DNA of 48,090 nucleotides from Bacilli bacterium (GCA_017887425.1 JAGHHZ010000006.1:1-48090), one strand, 5' to 3'. Numbered from the stretch's first letter, positions 22,054 through 31,333 are shown. The notes: generated by a model not told the origin, from the letters alone. Made by a program: numbers and translations.

Positions 22054-23422
22054 AAAATCATTCATTAAAAAATTAAAAAATAATTTAAATGTTTTAGAAG
22101 AAAGTGAAGTTAAAGATATTATTGAAGAATATAGTGATATAATTGACGAAAAAATAAAAGATGGTAAAACAGAAGAAGAAGCTATTAAAGATTTTGGTGA
22201 TATCAATGAATTAAGTAAAGAAATTTTAAAAGCATATAAAATTAATCCTAAATTTATTGAAACTGATGAAAATTCGGAAATTCGCCAAGACTTTGAAAAA
22301 AATATTAAAAAAGGTGCTAAAAAACTATCTAATTTTACTAAAAGTGTTGTTGATGATATAAAAAAACATGATAATATAACATTAGAATTCATTTGTGAAA
22401 TAATTATCAAAATTATAATTTTACTTGTCATCTGTGCTATTTTAACGATTCCTTTTTGGGCATTGTTGGGATTAGGACATGCAATTTTCAACATTGCTTT
22501 CTTTCCGTTAGATATAATTTTAAATGTCCTTTGGGGAGTTTTAGTTTGGATTTTATACTTTGCGGTTGGAATAATGATTACGATTGCTATGTTTAAAGAC
22601 AATTTTAAGTTAGGAAAAGAAGAAACTAAAAAAAAGACAACAAAAACAAAGAATAATGAAGAAAAAAATACTGATAAAGTTAAAATTGTCGAAACAGAAA
22701 TGGAAGAAAATCAAAAACCTAAAAAAAAAGAACCAGTAAAAAGTAGTTCCGGTACGGTTTTTGCTACAATTAAAGCACTTATAAAAATCTTCATCTTTAT
22801 TTTCTTTATTCTACCTGTTATATTTATAATTGTTGGGTTGATTTTTGCTATTGTTGGAGTAATTTATTATATAATTCAAGGTCTAAATCTATGGGGCGTG
22901 TTAATCCTATTAATAGGGCTTACTTGTTTCTTTATCTATATATATTTATTGTTAAAAAATCTTTTTGAACATCAAAAAAGCCGCATAATTCTAATTTTAA
23001 TAAGTGCTATATTAGTAGCGATTGGTACTTTTGTAACCTTTGATACATTTAAAAATATCGAAATTATTAATGACCATCATTATGAAAATAAAAAATATGA
23101 ATATATAATTGATGGAACGACGGTATTACATCTAAGCAACATAAATAAATTAGATTTTAATGAAGTTGAAAGTATGGAAGATGGTAAAATAATAGTTGAT
23201 GTTTATTATAATGATAATTATATTAATATTGATTATTATGAATCAAAACCTAATACTGTTCATATTATTTCTAATATCAATGATGAAAACGGATGGAAAA
23301 TTTATAATGAAATAATAGATAATTTAAAAGAAAATAAACTAGTTGACTACGATTCAGCTTATCAAATTAATTATGTTATTCAAGGAAATAGTGAAACTTT
23401 AGCCGATTTAAAAATAAGATAA
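22046..23422 (+). CDS. HAAS/DUF1700-domain membrane protein
   Basis: This 458-aa protein begins with a HAAS (DUF1700) domain: FIKKLKNNLNVLEESEVKDI then EEYSDIIDEKIKDGKTEEEAIKDFGD (residues 1-65). About three helices follow (125-190), then a charged Lys/Glu linker (195-230), four more helices (about 240-345) and an outside beta-rich C-terminal domain. HAAS proteins are usually paired with PadR regulators and thought to act in envelope stress; the role here is inferred from that pairing. Confidence 0.85.
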   Translation: MNKKSFIKKLKNNLNVLEESEVKDIIEEYSDIIDEKIKDGKTEEEAIKDFGDINELSKEILKAYKINPKFIETDENSEIRQDFEKNIKKGAKKLSNFTKSVVDDIKKHDNITLEFICEIIIKIIILLVICAILTIPFWALLGLGHAIFNIAFFPLDIILNVLWGVLVWILYFAVGIMITIAMFKDNFKLGKEETKKKTTKTKNNEEKNTDKVKIVETEMEENQKPKKKEPVKSSSGTVFATIKALIKIFIFIFFILPVIFIIVGLIFAIVGVIYYIIQGLNLWGVLILLIGLTCFFIYIYLLLKNLFEHQKSRIILILISAILVAIGTFVTFDTFKNIEIINDHHYENKKYEYIIDGTTVLHLSNINKLDFNEVESMEDGKIIVDVYYNDNYINIDYYESKPNTVHIISNINDENGWKIYNEIIDNLKENKLVDYDSAYQINYVIQGNSETLADLKIR

Positions 23423-23432
23423 AATGTAAATG

Positions 23433-23459
23433 AAACATATATTAATTATATGTTTTTTT
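23433..23459 (+). terminator. Terminator after the HAAS gene
   Basis: AAACATATA (23433-23441) / TATATGTTT (23447-23455) with a five-base loop and T-run. Confidence 0.8.
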
Positions 23460-23543
23460 GATATTGAAATAAATGATTTAAAAAAATATATGTAAAAATA
23501 ATAAAAAATGTTATAATTAAATCATAAGGAGAGTAATAATTAT

Positions 23544-24338
23544 ATGACTGAATATTTAGATTTTGCTAAAGAAATCGCTTTATATGCTGGTAAAGTGATG
23601 ATGGAATATTATAATAAAAAAATCGATTTAAATTACAAGAATGATAAAACTGTCGTAACTCTTGTCGATAAAAAAATAAATAGTTATTTAATCGAAAAAG
23701 TTAAAGAAAAATATCCAACCCATGCTGTTAATGGTGAAGAAGAAAATTACAACCAAGATTCTCCATATGTTTGGGTTTGCGATCCATTAGACGGAACAGG
23801 AATGTACGTAGATCATATTCCAGTATTTGTTTTCTCACTAGCCTTAGTTTATGATGGTGAACCGATTGTTGGTGTAATATATAATGCCAATGAAGATAAG
23901 TTGTATTCAGCAATAAAAGGTCAAGGTGCTTATTGTAATAGTGCTAAAATCCACGTAAACAATAAAAAATTAGGTGATTTAGGCTATAAGACAAACATCG
24001 AGATATTCAATAATGAATTAATAGATGAAATAGAAATATTAAAAGAACTAAAAAAATTATCAAAAATATCTTCAATTGGAAGTGTTGCAAGAAGCTGTAT
24101 GGCTATTGCAACTGGTGATTTCTCATGCGATATCTTTCCTGGAACAATTCATGCTAATTGTGACATAGCAGCTTCTTATCTTATTGTTACTGAAGCCGGT
24201 GGTAAAGTAACAAATATATATGGCGATAATCAACGTTATGATGTAGATATCAAAGGAGCCATCATTACAAATGGTATATCACATAACCAAATATTAGGAA
24301 TAATAAGTAAATATATAAAAAAAGGAGAAATAAAATGA
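23544..24338 (+). CDS. Inositol monophosphatase-family phosphatase (CysQ-like)
   Basis: A 264-aa magnesium/lithium-sensitive phosphatase-fold protein. Metal site residues are in GEEE (near 71), WVCDPLDGTGMYV (near 80-92) and HANCDIAASYLIVTEAGGKV (near 208-226). The family includes inositol-1-phosphatases and 3'(2'),5'-bisphosphate nucleotidases; the substrate cannot be decided. It overlaps the next gene as ATGA, so the two are co-translated. Confidence 0.88.
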   Translation: MTEYLDFAKEIALYAGKVMMEYYNKKIDLNYKNDKTVVTLVDKKINSYLIEKVKEKYPTHAVNGEEENYNQDSPYVWVCDPLDGTGMYVDHIPVFVFSLALVYDGEPIVGVIYNANEDKLYSAIKGQGAYCNSAKIHVNNKKLGDLGYKTNIEIFNNELIDEIEILKELKKLSKISSIGSVARSCMAIATGDFSCDIFPGTIHANCDIAASYLIVTEAGGKVTNIYGDNQRYDVDIKGAIITNGISHNQILGIISKYIKKGEIK

Positions 24339-24814
24339 ATACATTACTTTTAGTAATCGACATGCAAAAAGCTTTTATAAATCCAAATACCGAATATTTA
24401 ATCGAAAAAATAAGCAATCTTATAAATGCCAATAAATATAATTATATTGTTTTCACAAGATTTATAAATACTAATGATAGTATTTATGTGAGTGACCTAA
24501 ATTATTACGGTTGTATAGGTGAAGATAAAGAATTGGTTATTAAACCTGATAATCATAAAGTAATTGATAAAAAGGTATATTCTTCATTAAATTCAGAATT
24601 AAAAAATTATATCATCGAAAATAATATCGCCAAAATATATTTATGTGGGATAAATACTGATTGTTGTGTTTTAAAAACTGCTTTTGATTTGTTTGAAAAT
24701 GAATATGACTTTTACATATTAAAAGATTATTGCGCATCAACTAACGGAATAGAAAAACATAACAATGCTTTAGAAATATTAAAAAGGAATATTGGAAATA
24801 AAAGAATCATATAA
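24335..24814 (+). CDS. Isochorismatase-family cysteine hydrolase
   Basis: A 159-aa protein of the nicotinamidase/isochorismatase superfamily. The triad is visible: Asp in LLVIDMQKAF (D9), Lys in KKVYSS (about 79) and Cys in CGINTDCCVLKTA (about 108). The cis-peptide region sits just before GINTDCC. It may be nicotinamidase-like (amide hydrolysis), but no metal-binding histidines are evident. Co-translated with the upstream phosphatase. Confidence 0.88.
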   Translation: MNTLLLVIDMQKAFINPNTEYLIEKISNLINANKYNYIVFTRFINTNDSIYVSDLNYYGCIGEDKELVIKPDNHKVIDKKVYSSLNSELKNYIIENNIAKIYLCGINTDCCVLKTAFDLFENEYDFYILKDYCASTNGIEKHNNALEILKRNIGNKRII

Positions 24815-24830
24815 AAATTTAATATAAAGA

Positions 24831-24857
24831 TAAACAAATACTTTGTTTACTTTTTTT
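24831..24857 (+). terminator. Terminator of the phosphatase-isochorismatase operon
   Basis: TAAACAAA (24831-24838) / TTTGTTTA (24842-24849) then CTTTTTTT. Confidence 0.75.
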
Positions 24858-24878
24858 CGCTAGGAAAGAAAGTAAGCA

Positions 24879-24907
24879 TTGCTTTTTAATGTGAAAAATG
24901 TTAGAAT
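24879..24907 (+). promoter_or_regulatory. Promoter of the MacB-like gene
   Basis: TTGCTT (24879-24884), 17-nt spacer, TAGAAT (24902-24907), 34 nt before the ATG. Confidence 0.55.
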
Positions 24908-24941
24908 GGCTAGTGTATTAAAAATAAAAGGAGCTGAATAA

Positions 24942-27491
24942 ATGCTAGAATTAAAAAAGATTACTAAAATATATGAAACAAACAGTTTCAAGCAACAAGC
25001 TTTAGATGAAGTTAGTATTAATTTCCGCAAAAATGAATTTGTCTCTATTTTGGGACCATCAGGAAGCGGGAAAACAACTTTATTAAACATAATTGGTGGA
25101 TTAGATGATTATACTAATGGCGATTTAATAATCAATGGAATAAGTACTAAAAAATATACTAATCGTAACTGGGATACATATCGTAATCATCGCATTGGTT
25201 TTGTTTTTCAAAATTACAACTTAATTCCTCATCAAACAATTTTATCAAATGTCGAATTAGCGTTAACTTTATCAGGTGTTTCTAAAAATGAAAGTCGAAA
25301 AAGAGCTAAAGAAGCATTAAATAAAGTAGGCTTAAGCGATCACATAAATAAAAAACCTAATCAATTATCTGGTGGTCAAATGCAAAGAGTTGCGATAGCT
25401 AGAGCTTTAGTTAATAATCCAGATATTTTATTAGCCGATGAACCAACTGGAGCTTTAGATTCAAAAACAAGCGAACAAATAATGGATTTATTAAAAGAAG
25501 TCGCTAAAGATCGTCTAGTTATCATGGTTACGCATAATGCTGAATTAGCTAATCAGTACTCAACTAGAATTATTGAACTAAAAGATGGAAAAGTTACAAG
25601 TGATAGTGATCCTTACACTAAAGTTGATAAAGAAAAAGAAGATGATAAAAAGAAAAAAACTAGTATGTCGTTCTTGACAGCTTTATCTTTAAGTTTAAAT
25701 AATTTAATGACTAAAAAAGGAAGAACAATTTTAACTGCTTTTGCTGGTTCAATAGGTATTATTGGTATTGCTTTAATCTTATCTTTGTCAAGTGGTGTTC
25801 AAAATTATATCAATCGTGTTCAAGAAGAAGCTTTAACCTCTTATCCATTAATGATTGAATCTAATTCAATTGACATAACATCATTTTTAGAAGAACAAAG
25901 AAATAATTTTATTAATGCCGAGGAAAATCAAGACGATAATAAAGTATATTCTAATGATATTATTATTGATACCTTATCTGTTATGAGTAATCAAATAAAT
26001 AATAACAACTTAGAGGCTTTTAAGAACTATTTAGAAAACGAGGGTAGTCATATTAACGACTATACAACAGCCATTAGTTATCAATACAATTTAAATTTAC
26101 AACTTTATAAACCAGATACAGAAAATGGTATAGTTCAAGTTAATCCTAATACAATTTTAGAAAGCATTGGCTATTTTGATGAAACAGCTGCATCGATTAT
26201 GATGAGCGATGTATTTAGTGAATTATTAGAAAATGATGAAATGAATAAACAAATGTATCAAGTAGTAAGTGGAAGAATGCCTGAAAATTATAACGAAGTA
26301 GTTATAATGGTCGATGAAAATAACCAAATTAGTGATTATGCACTATATGCTTTAGGTTTAAAAGATCAAGCTGAATTAAGTGAATTTTTTGAGAAACTAG
26401 CTAATGGTGAGGAAATCGTTACTGAACAAGTTAGCTTTGAGTATGATGAGTTGCTTAATTTAACTTTCAAACTATTACTAAATACGGATTATTATGAAAA
26501 AGTAAATGGTATTTGGGTCGATAAAAGTAATGACGAAGAATATATGAAACAAAAAATTGAAGAAGCCGAAGAAATAAAAGTAGTTGGAATTATAAAACCT
26601 AATGAAAATGCTGTTGTTACTAATAGTTCAGTTGGTGGAGTTTTATATACTAATGATTTAGAAGAATACGTTATTAATAAAATAAATGAAGCAGAAATCG
26701 TCAAAGAACAAAAAGAAAATCCAGATGTAAATGTTATTACCGGCTTAGAATTTAGTGATGAAGAATTTAATATTAATAATTTAAGTCCTGAACAACAACA
26801 ATATTTAGCTTCACTACCACCTGAGCAATTAGCTGAAATAATTGAAATGTATCGCGATCAAGCTAATGCAACATATGAAAGTACTTTATTAAAATTAGGC
26901 TCTGTTAATCTTGATAAACCTTCAGCTATCTATATATATGCTAAAGACTTTAAAGCTAAAGATGAGATAAAAAACATTATTGCTGAATATAATCAAATAC
27001 AAGAAAATAGTGGAAACGAAGATAATGTTATTAACTATAGTGATTTAGTTGGCATGTTAATGAGTTCAGTTACTGATATCGTTGATATTGTTAGTTATGT
27101 ATTAATCGGTTTTGTTTCAATTTCTTTAGTAGTTTCGAGTATTATGATTGGGATAATAACTTATATTTCTGTTTTAGAAAGAACCAAAGAAATCGGTATT
27201 TTAAGAGCAATTGGTGCATCTAAAAAAGATATTTCAAGAGTATTTAATGCTGAAACTTTAATTGTTGGATTAATTGCTGGATTATTTGGAATAGGAATAA
27301 CATTATTAATAAATATTCCAATTAACTTAATTATTTATAATTTAGCAGGAATAAATAACTTAAGCGCTTTACCACTAGTTGGTGGAATAATATTAGTCGC
27401 AATTAGTGTAATCTTAACTGTCGTTGCTGGATTGATACCAGCTAAAATGGCTAGCCATAAAGATCCAGTCGAAGCATTGAGAACAGAATAA
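24942..27491 (+). CDS. MacB-like ABC transporter, fused ATPase and FtsX permease
   Basis: An 849-aa fusion. The ATPase domain (1-225) has GPSGSGKTT, QNYNLIPHQT, LSGGQMQRVAIARAL and LLADEPTGALD, typical of the LolD/MacB group. One helix lies at about 260-282, then an outside domain of about 420 residues, then three helices (about 700-840) with the FtsX motif RTKEIGILRAIGASKKDI. Such proteins do not pump across the membrane in the usual way; they drive outside work such as peptide or lipoprotein handling, or antibiotic-peptide resistance. It has its own promoter and terminator, with no sensor kinase nearby. Confidence 0.9.
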   Translation: MLELKKITKIYETNSFKQQALDEVSINFRKNEFVSILGPSGSGKTTLLNIIGGLDDYTNGDLIINGISTKKYTNRNWDTYRNHRIGFVFQNYNLIPHQTILSNVELALTLSGVSKNESRKRAKEALNKVGLSDHINKKPNQLSGGQMQRVAIARALVNNPDILLADEPTGALDSKTSEQIMDLLKEVAKDRLVIMVTHNAELANQYSTRIIELKDGKVTSDSDPYTKVDKEKEDDKKKKTSMSFLTALSLSLNNLMTKKGRTILTAFAGSIGIIGIALILSLSSGVQNYINRVQEEALTSYPLMIESNSIDITSFLEEQRNNFINAEENQDDNKVYSNDIIIDTLSVMSNQINNNNLEAFKNYLENEGSHINDYTTAISYQYNLNLQLYKPDTENGIVQVNPNTILESIGYFDETAASIMMSDVFSELLENDEMNKQMYQVVSGRMPENYNEVVIMVDENNQISDYALYALGLKDQAELSEFFEKLANGEEIVTEQVSFEYDELLNLTFKLLLNTDYYEKVNGIWVDKSNDEEYMKQKIEEAEEIKVVGIIKPNENAVVTNSSVGGVLYTNDLEEYVINKINEAEIVKEQKENPDVNVITGLEFSDEEFNINNLSPEQQQYLASLPPEQLAEIIEMYRDQANATYESTLLKLGSVNLDKPSAIYIYAKDFKAKDEIKNIIAEYNQIQENSGNEDNVINYSDLVGMLMSSVTDIVDIVSYVLIGFVSISLVVSSIMIGIITYISVLERTKEIGILRAIGASKKDISRVFNAETLIVGLIAGLFGIGITLLINIPINLIIYNLAGINNLSALPLVGGIILVAISVILTVVAGLIPAKMASHKDPVEALRTE

Positions 27492-27515
27492 CATTGAAAA
27501 GATGTTATTTTTTTT
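27488..27515 (+). terminator. Terminator after the MacB-like gene
   Basis: ATAACAT (27488-27494) / ATGTTAT (27502-27508) with seven-base loop, followed by seven or more T. Confidence 0.8.
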
Positions 27516-27548
27516 AAAAAAGATTTAAATATTAAAAACTTTAGAACT

Positions 27549-27591
27549 CTACGATTCGTAGGGTGACTTTCTATAACCTCTATAGTATTAT
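27549..27591 (+). promoter_or_regulatory. Promoter with two palindromic operator candidates
   Basis: GTGACT (27563-27568), 17-nt spacer, TATTAT (27586-27591). CTACGATTCGTAG (27549-27561), a perfect 13-bp palindrome, abuts the -35 box. CTATAACCTCTATAG (27571-27585) fills the spacer as another inverted repeat. The operon encodes an XRE-type DNA-binding protein, the likely ligand. Confidence 0.6.
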
Positions 27592-27609
27592 TGTGTTAAG
27601 GAGGAAGTT

Positions 27610-28269
27610 ATGAAAAAAGATTTAATTAATAATTATACTATATTTATGATAATTATATTTATCATAGAAAACATAATACTAATTAATTTAAAAATTAAAG
27701 GAATAGTTTATGAAATATTTATGTTAATTTTAGTTATTTTTAATATGATTATACTTATAAAGTATAATAGTGAAATAAAATTTAAAATTTTAACTATTAT
27801 CGTTTCGTTGTTTCTTTTTTTACTATCTAAAGATTTTTATAATGCTATTTTTATGATTACTAATATATTAACTCTACTTATTATAACGATATTTAACGCG
27901 ATAAAAAAACAATCACTAAAGACAATAATTTTATCTATTTTAGCTGTTATTTTTCTTTTTAAATATTTCTTTTATATTATTTTATTTATAATGTTTGTTT
28001 TATATAATAAACTTACATATGAAGAAGATAGTGATATATATTATGATACATATTATTATTGTGAAAATAACTATGAGGCTTACGTATATTCTGCTGGTGC
28101 CTTTGATAGCTTTCATTATAGTGTTGGTAAACACTATGAAATTTTCAACATAGATGGTATAATAAACGTAAGTTATCGCGAAAGAAATGAAACTACAAAA
28201 GAAAACTATGAAGAATTTATAAGAAACAATAAATGTACTTTAGTAGGTGATATTGATGGATTTAAATAA
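27610..28269 (+). CDS. Hypothetical membrane protein
   Basis: A 219-aa protein with about five hydrophobic helices in residues 10-140, then a Tyr-rich, acidic outside domain (SDIYYDTYYYCENNYEAYVYS, split here by the eye only) to the end. The helical part is built almost entirely of Ile, Leu, Phe and Lys. I recognise no family. It starts 19 nt after the operator promoter with AAGGAGG and overlaps the XRE-VanZ gene, so the three genes 27610-29870 form one operon. The third gene has the same plan (helices, then a small outside domain), which suggests a functional pair. Confidence 0.78.
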   Translation: MKKDLINNYTIFMIIIFIIENIILINLKIKGIVYEIFMLILVIFNMIILIKYNSEIKFKILTIIVSLFLFLLSKDFYNAIFMITNILTLLIITIFNAIKKQSLKTIILSILAVIFLFKYFFYIILFIMFVLYNKLTYEEDSDIYYDTYYYCENNYEAYVYSAGAFDSFHYSVGKHYEIFNIDGIINVSYRERNETTKENYEEFIRNNKCTLVGDIDGFK

Positions 28270-29164
28270 AATATCAAATTTCATTAAAACAAAAAGAAAA
28301 GAGTTAAATCTTACTCAAGAAGAATTGGCGGAAAAACTTTTTGTTACTGAGAAAGCTGTTTCGAGATGGGAGACGGGCAGAGGAACTCCTGATATTTCTT
28401 TATTAATTCCGTTATCGAAAGCATTAAAAGTAGAAATACCAGAAATATTAAATGGCGAAGAAAATAAAAAGAATAAAAATGATATTGAAAAACTAATCGA
28501 GTATAATGAACTTACTAAAAAATCCAAATTTAATTTTAAAATTAAATTAATTATATTGTTATATGTTTTATCAATTCTATTCTTTTTAAGTTACTTAAGA
28601 GTCGAATATAATCCCAATATTGAATTAAATTATTTTATAAGATTATTTTTAGTAGTTATATCGTCGATCTTAATAGTTATCGGAAATAGAATATATGCTA
28701 ACAACTATGTTGAAAAAATCGAGGATAAAATGAAAGTAGATAAATTATCTAAAACTATTGTTTTTATATACTATATAATTTTATTATTCAACATGGTAAT
28801 ATTTGCCCGATACAGTAATATCACTAGCTACAATATAATACCGTTTGCGTCAATTACTAACTTAATTACAAATGGAAATTTATATACAATAGTTATTAAT
28901 TTGTTCGGAAATTTATTAATATTTATGCCATTAGAATATTTTATTATTGAATTATTCAAGGTAAACAAATTTAAACAAAATCTACTTTTGTCTTTTATAA
29001 TTATATTAATGATTGAGACCTCACAATTTATATTAAAAATTGGCGTTTTTGATGTTGATGATATAATTATATGTACATTTGGAATGATGACATTTTATGT
29101 AATTTGTAATTCAATAAAAAATATAAGGAGAAAATATGAAGGAAAAAATAACGCAAATTATTGA
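28256..29164 (+). CDS. XRE-family regulator fused to a VanZ-like membrane domain
   Basis: A 302-aa fusion. Residues 1-65 are an XRE helix-turn-helix (RKELNLTQEELAEKLFVTEK, then VSRWETGRGTPDISLLIPLS). After a short linker come about six helices. The last 120 residues match the VanZ-like fold: NIIPFASI, NLFGNLLIFMPLEYF, IIILMIETSQFILKIG and FDVDDIIICTFG. Start ATG 28256 follows GTAGGTG; an in-frame GTG nine bases earlier belongs to that site. A membrane-tethered DNA-binding protein suggests direct coupling of an envelope signal to transcription, perhaps through the palindromes at 27549-27585. Confidence 0.85.
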   Translation: MDLNKISNFIKTKRKELNLTQEELAEKLFVTEKAVSRWETGRGTPDISLLIPLSKALKVEIPEILNGEENKKNKNDIEKLIEYNELTKKSKFNFKIKLIILLYVLSILFFLSYLRVEYNPNIELNYFIRLFLVVISSILIVIGNRIYANNYVEKIEDKMKVDKLSKTIVFIYYIILLFNMVIFARYSNITSYNIIPFASITNLITNGNLYTIVINLFGNLLIFMPLEYFIIELFKVNKFKQNLLLSFIIILMIETSQFILKIGVFDVDDIIICTFGMMTFYVICNSIKNIRRKYEGKNNANY

Positions 29165-29870
29165 AAAAAGTAAATTATCATTCATAATGTGTATTATTAC
29201 ATTAATATTAAGTTATATTTTTATTGATTCAAGCTTAATTTTTGATGGAAAAGAAAAAATAACAGTTTTACTAATTGGCTTTGTTCCTGTTGTTGTATTT
29301 TTAATCATTACCTTAGCAATTAACTACTTTTATAAGAAGAATATTGTTCAAAAAGCATTAAAAATACTTAATATACTTTTAATAATAATTCTGCCTATGT
29401 ATTATTTAATAGGATTTTTAACTTGTACCGCTATTAAAATTTCTAACCCTATTGTAAACATTAAAAATTATAAGTATCTAGTTAATGGCGAACTTTTAAA
29501 CATTTTTCCTTCAAGTATTCCTGAAAATGTAATTGATACTAGACTTACATATTCACCTGCATTACTACAAGCTGGAGACCAAATTACGCTTTATTATATA
29601 GATAATAATTTAAACCTCGAAGAATTTGATAACAAATATAAAGAAAAAGCAATATGGATAGGTAATGTAGATGATTATGAGGAAAACAAAGGCTTATTGA
29701 CTGGAATTTTTTCCGATACTTCGGTTACTTATGAAACAGAAAATGATTTTATTATATATTTAATTGAAGGAAAATGTGATGATTCGGGATATTGTAATCA
29801 TGGTAAGTTTACATTAGCAGCCGTAAATCCAAAGACAAACGAAGTAATATATGAATACAAATATTGGTAA
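29136..29870 (+). CDS. Hypothetical membrane protein
   Basis: A 244-aa protein with three helices in residues 12-108, followed by an outside domain of about 135 residues rich in acidic and aromatic residues. A pair CDDSGYC near residue 215 might form a disulfide. There is no family I recognise. ATG 29136 has AAGGAG upstream and overlaps the XRE-VanZ gene by 29 bases. It resembles the protein of 27610-28269 in general plan only. Confidence 0.78.
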   Translation: MKEKITQIIEKSKLSFIMCIITLILSYIFIDSSLIFDGKEKITVLLIGFVPVVVFLIITLAINYFYKKNIVQKALKILNILLIIILPMYYLIGFLTCTAIKISNPIVNIKNYKYLVNGELLNIFPSSIPENVIDTRLTYSPALLQAGDQITLYYIDNNLNLEEFDNKYKEKAIWIGNVDDYEENKGLLTGIFSDTSVTYETENDFIIYLIEGKCDDSGYCNHGKFTLAAVNPKTNEVIYEYKYW

Positions 29871-29898
29871 AATGATAAATAAGTCAGGGGGAATATAA

Positions 29899-31272
29899 AT
29901 GATCAAAAATGTAATATCAGTAATCGATGGTGAAGCTGGAAGCTGTGGTAAAGCTAAAGTAGTTGGAGAAATAGCTACAGATAAATCCATAAAACTAGGG
30001 GCAGCTGTTACAAATTGTATGCCTAATGCTGGACATACATTTGTCGACAAAAACGGTAATAAAACTGTATTTAGAAATATACCTGTTTCATCAGTAAATC
30101 CTAATACAGAATTGTTTATTGGTCCAGGTTCAGCTATCGATATGGATACATTTATAGAAGAATATGCAAACGCTAGTAAATATTTAAAGAATAGAAAAAT
30201 TTATGTTCATGAAATGGTACCGTTAATTGAAAAAAGACATAAAGACCATGAACGAGAAAACATCAAAAGTGGTTCAACATTCAAAGGATGTGGAGCTGTT
30301 ACTCAAGAAAAAGTTATTAGAGATAAAAAATTGAAGTTTTTTAAAGATTTTAAAAATGCTATCGTTTGTTCTAATTATGAATGGTTAGAAAGATTATATA
30401 AACATCTTGACAATCCTGAAGAATATGTAATTTTAGAAGGTGCTCAAGGTTGTGATTTGGATTTAAACCATAGTGGTAATTATCCTTATGTTACAAGTAG
30501 AAATGTCTCGACTACTCAATTATTAGCTGATAGTGGAATATCTGCTGATAGACTATTACAAACTATTATGGTAATAAGACCATTTCCGATTAGAATAAGT
30601 AATGTAACAAAATCAGGTGAGGTTATATATACTGGTGGCTATGGTAATGGTGAAGAATTAACATGGACACAAATTAATCTTGCTTCTATGTATGGAGGAT
30701 ATCCGCATAAGGGAGATGTTGAATGTTATCGTAGTTTTCTTGATTTTAAAAGAATAAAAAAACTAGTTAGTCATTGCCCAGAAATATATTTGAAACAAAT
30801 ATTTGGCGAAAATTATAAATCAAAAAAACTCGATACCATAACTTTATTAGAAGCTCTTGAATTAGAACGATTAATGTACAAATCTAAAGGACAAAATATT
30901 TATGAGACAAAATTAATAGAAATTCCTATGATTGATAGTGAATTAGAGCCAAATACGATAATCGATCAATCTGAACAAACGACAGTTACTAAAATGGAAA
31001 GAAGAGTTTTTGATCTAGATATTAATAAACTTAAAACTAATTGCCAAATAAACACACCTTCAAGTCTATATTTAAATTTTTTTCAACATTTAAACTTTGA
31101 TTATGAAGGGGAAAAAGGTAACTTTGATGACTATTATTTTAATAGATATTTAAGAGAATATTTTAGTTGGCTAGAAAGTAATACAGATGTCGAAATTTCT
31201 GCACTGGGAACTGGTGCTAAAAACGGCGAAAGAATTTTAAAGAAAAATTTAGTTTTACCTATAAAAAGATAA
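29899..31272 (+). CDS. Divergent adenylosuccinate synthetase, PurZ-like
   Basis: A 457-aa member of the adenylosuccinate synthetase family. The first loop reads GSCGKAK (residues 14-20), where PurA has GDEGKGK; the catalytic Asp is thus Ser15. NAGHT with the catalytic His46 is kept. GSTFKGCGAVTQEK (124-138) replaces the PurA GTTGRGIGP loop. EGAQGCDLDLNHSGNYPYVT (180-199) is conserved. EQTTVTKMERRVFDL occurs near 340. Asp-to-Ser at this loop is the known hallmark of phage PurZ, which uses dGMP to make a precursor of 2-aminoadenine. Substrate here is inference; a true PurA is presumably elsewhere. It is preceded by CAGGGGGAAT. Confidence 0.82.
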   Translation: MIKNVISVIDGEAGSCGKAKVVGEIATDKSIKLGAAVTNCMPNAGHTFVDKNGNKTVFRNIPVSSVNPNTELFIGPGSAIDMDTFIEEYANASKYLKNRKIYVHEMVPLIEKRHKDHERENIKSGSTFKGCGAVTQEKVIRDKKLKFFKDFKNAIVCSNYEWLERLYKHLDNPEEYVILEGAQGCDLDLNHSGNYPYVTSRNVSTTQLLADSGISADRLLQTIMVIRPFPIRISNVTKSGEVIYTGGYGNGEELTWTQINLASMYGGYPHKGDVECYRSFLDFKRIKKLVSHCPEIYLKQIFGENYKSKKLDTITLLEALELERLMYKSKGQNIYETKLIEIPMIDSELEPNTIIDQSEQTTVTKMERRVFDLDINKLKTNCQINTPSSLYLNFFQHLNFDYEGEKGNFDDYYFNRYLREYFSWLESNTDVEISALGTGAKNGERILKKNLVLPIKR

Positions 31273-31274
31273 TT

Positions 31275-31333
31275 GTCTTTTTGTCAAATAGTGTTGGTAA
31301 TTCACTCACCAACACTATTTATTATGGAACCAA
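31275..31333. repeat. Insertion-sequence-end-like hairpin, copy 2
   Basis: AAATAGTGTTGGT (31286-31298) and ACCAACACTATTT (31308-31320) form a perfect 13-bp inverted repeat with a nine-base loop, three bases after the PurZ-like stop codon. The left block and the later GGAACCAAAA match positions 189-215. It could be the end of an ISL3-type element or a small non-autonomous remnant. It might also act as a terminator for the gene before, although the following T-tract is poor. Confidence 0.55.

Noticed and set aside
21982-22602. Minus-strand frame of about 200 codons across padR and the HAAS gene
   Set aside because: Low-complexity Ser/Ile/Leu shadow of Lys/Asp-rich coding DNA; both plus-strand genes have clear domains.
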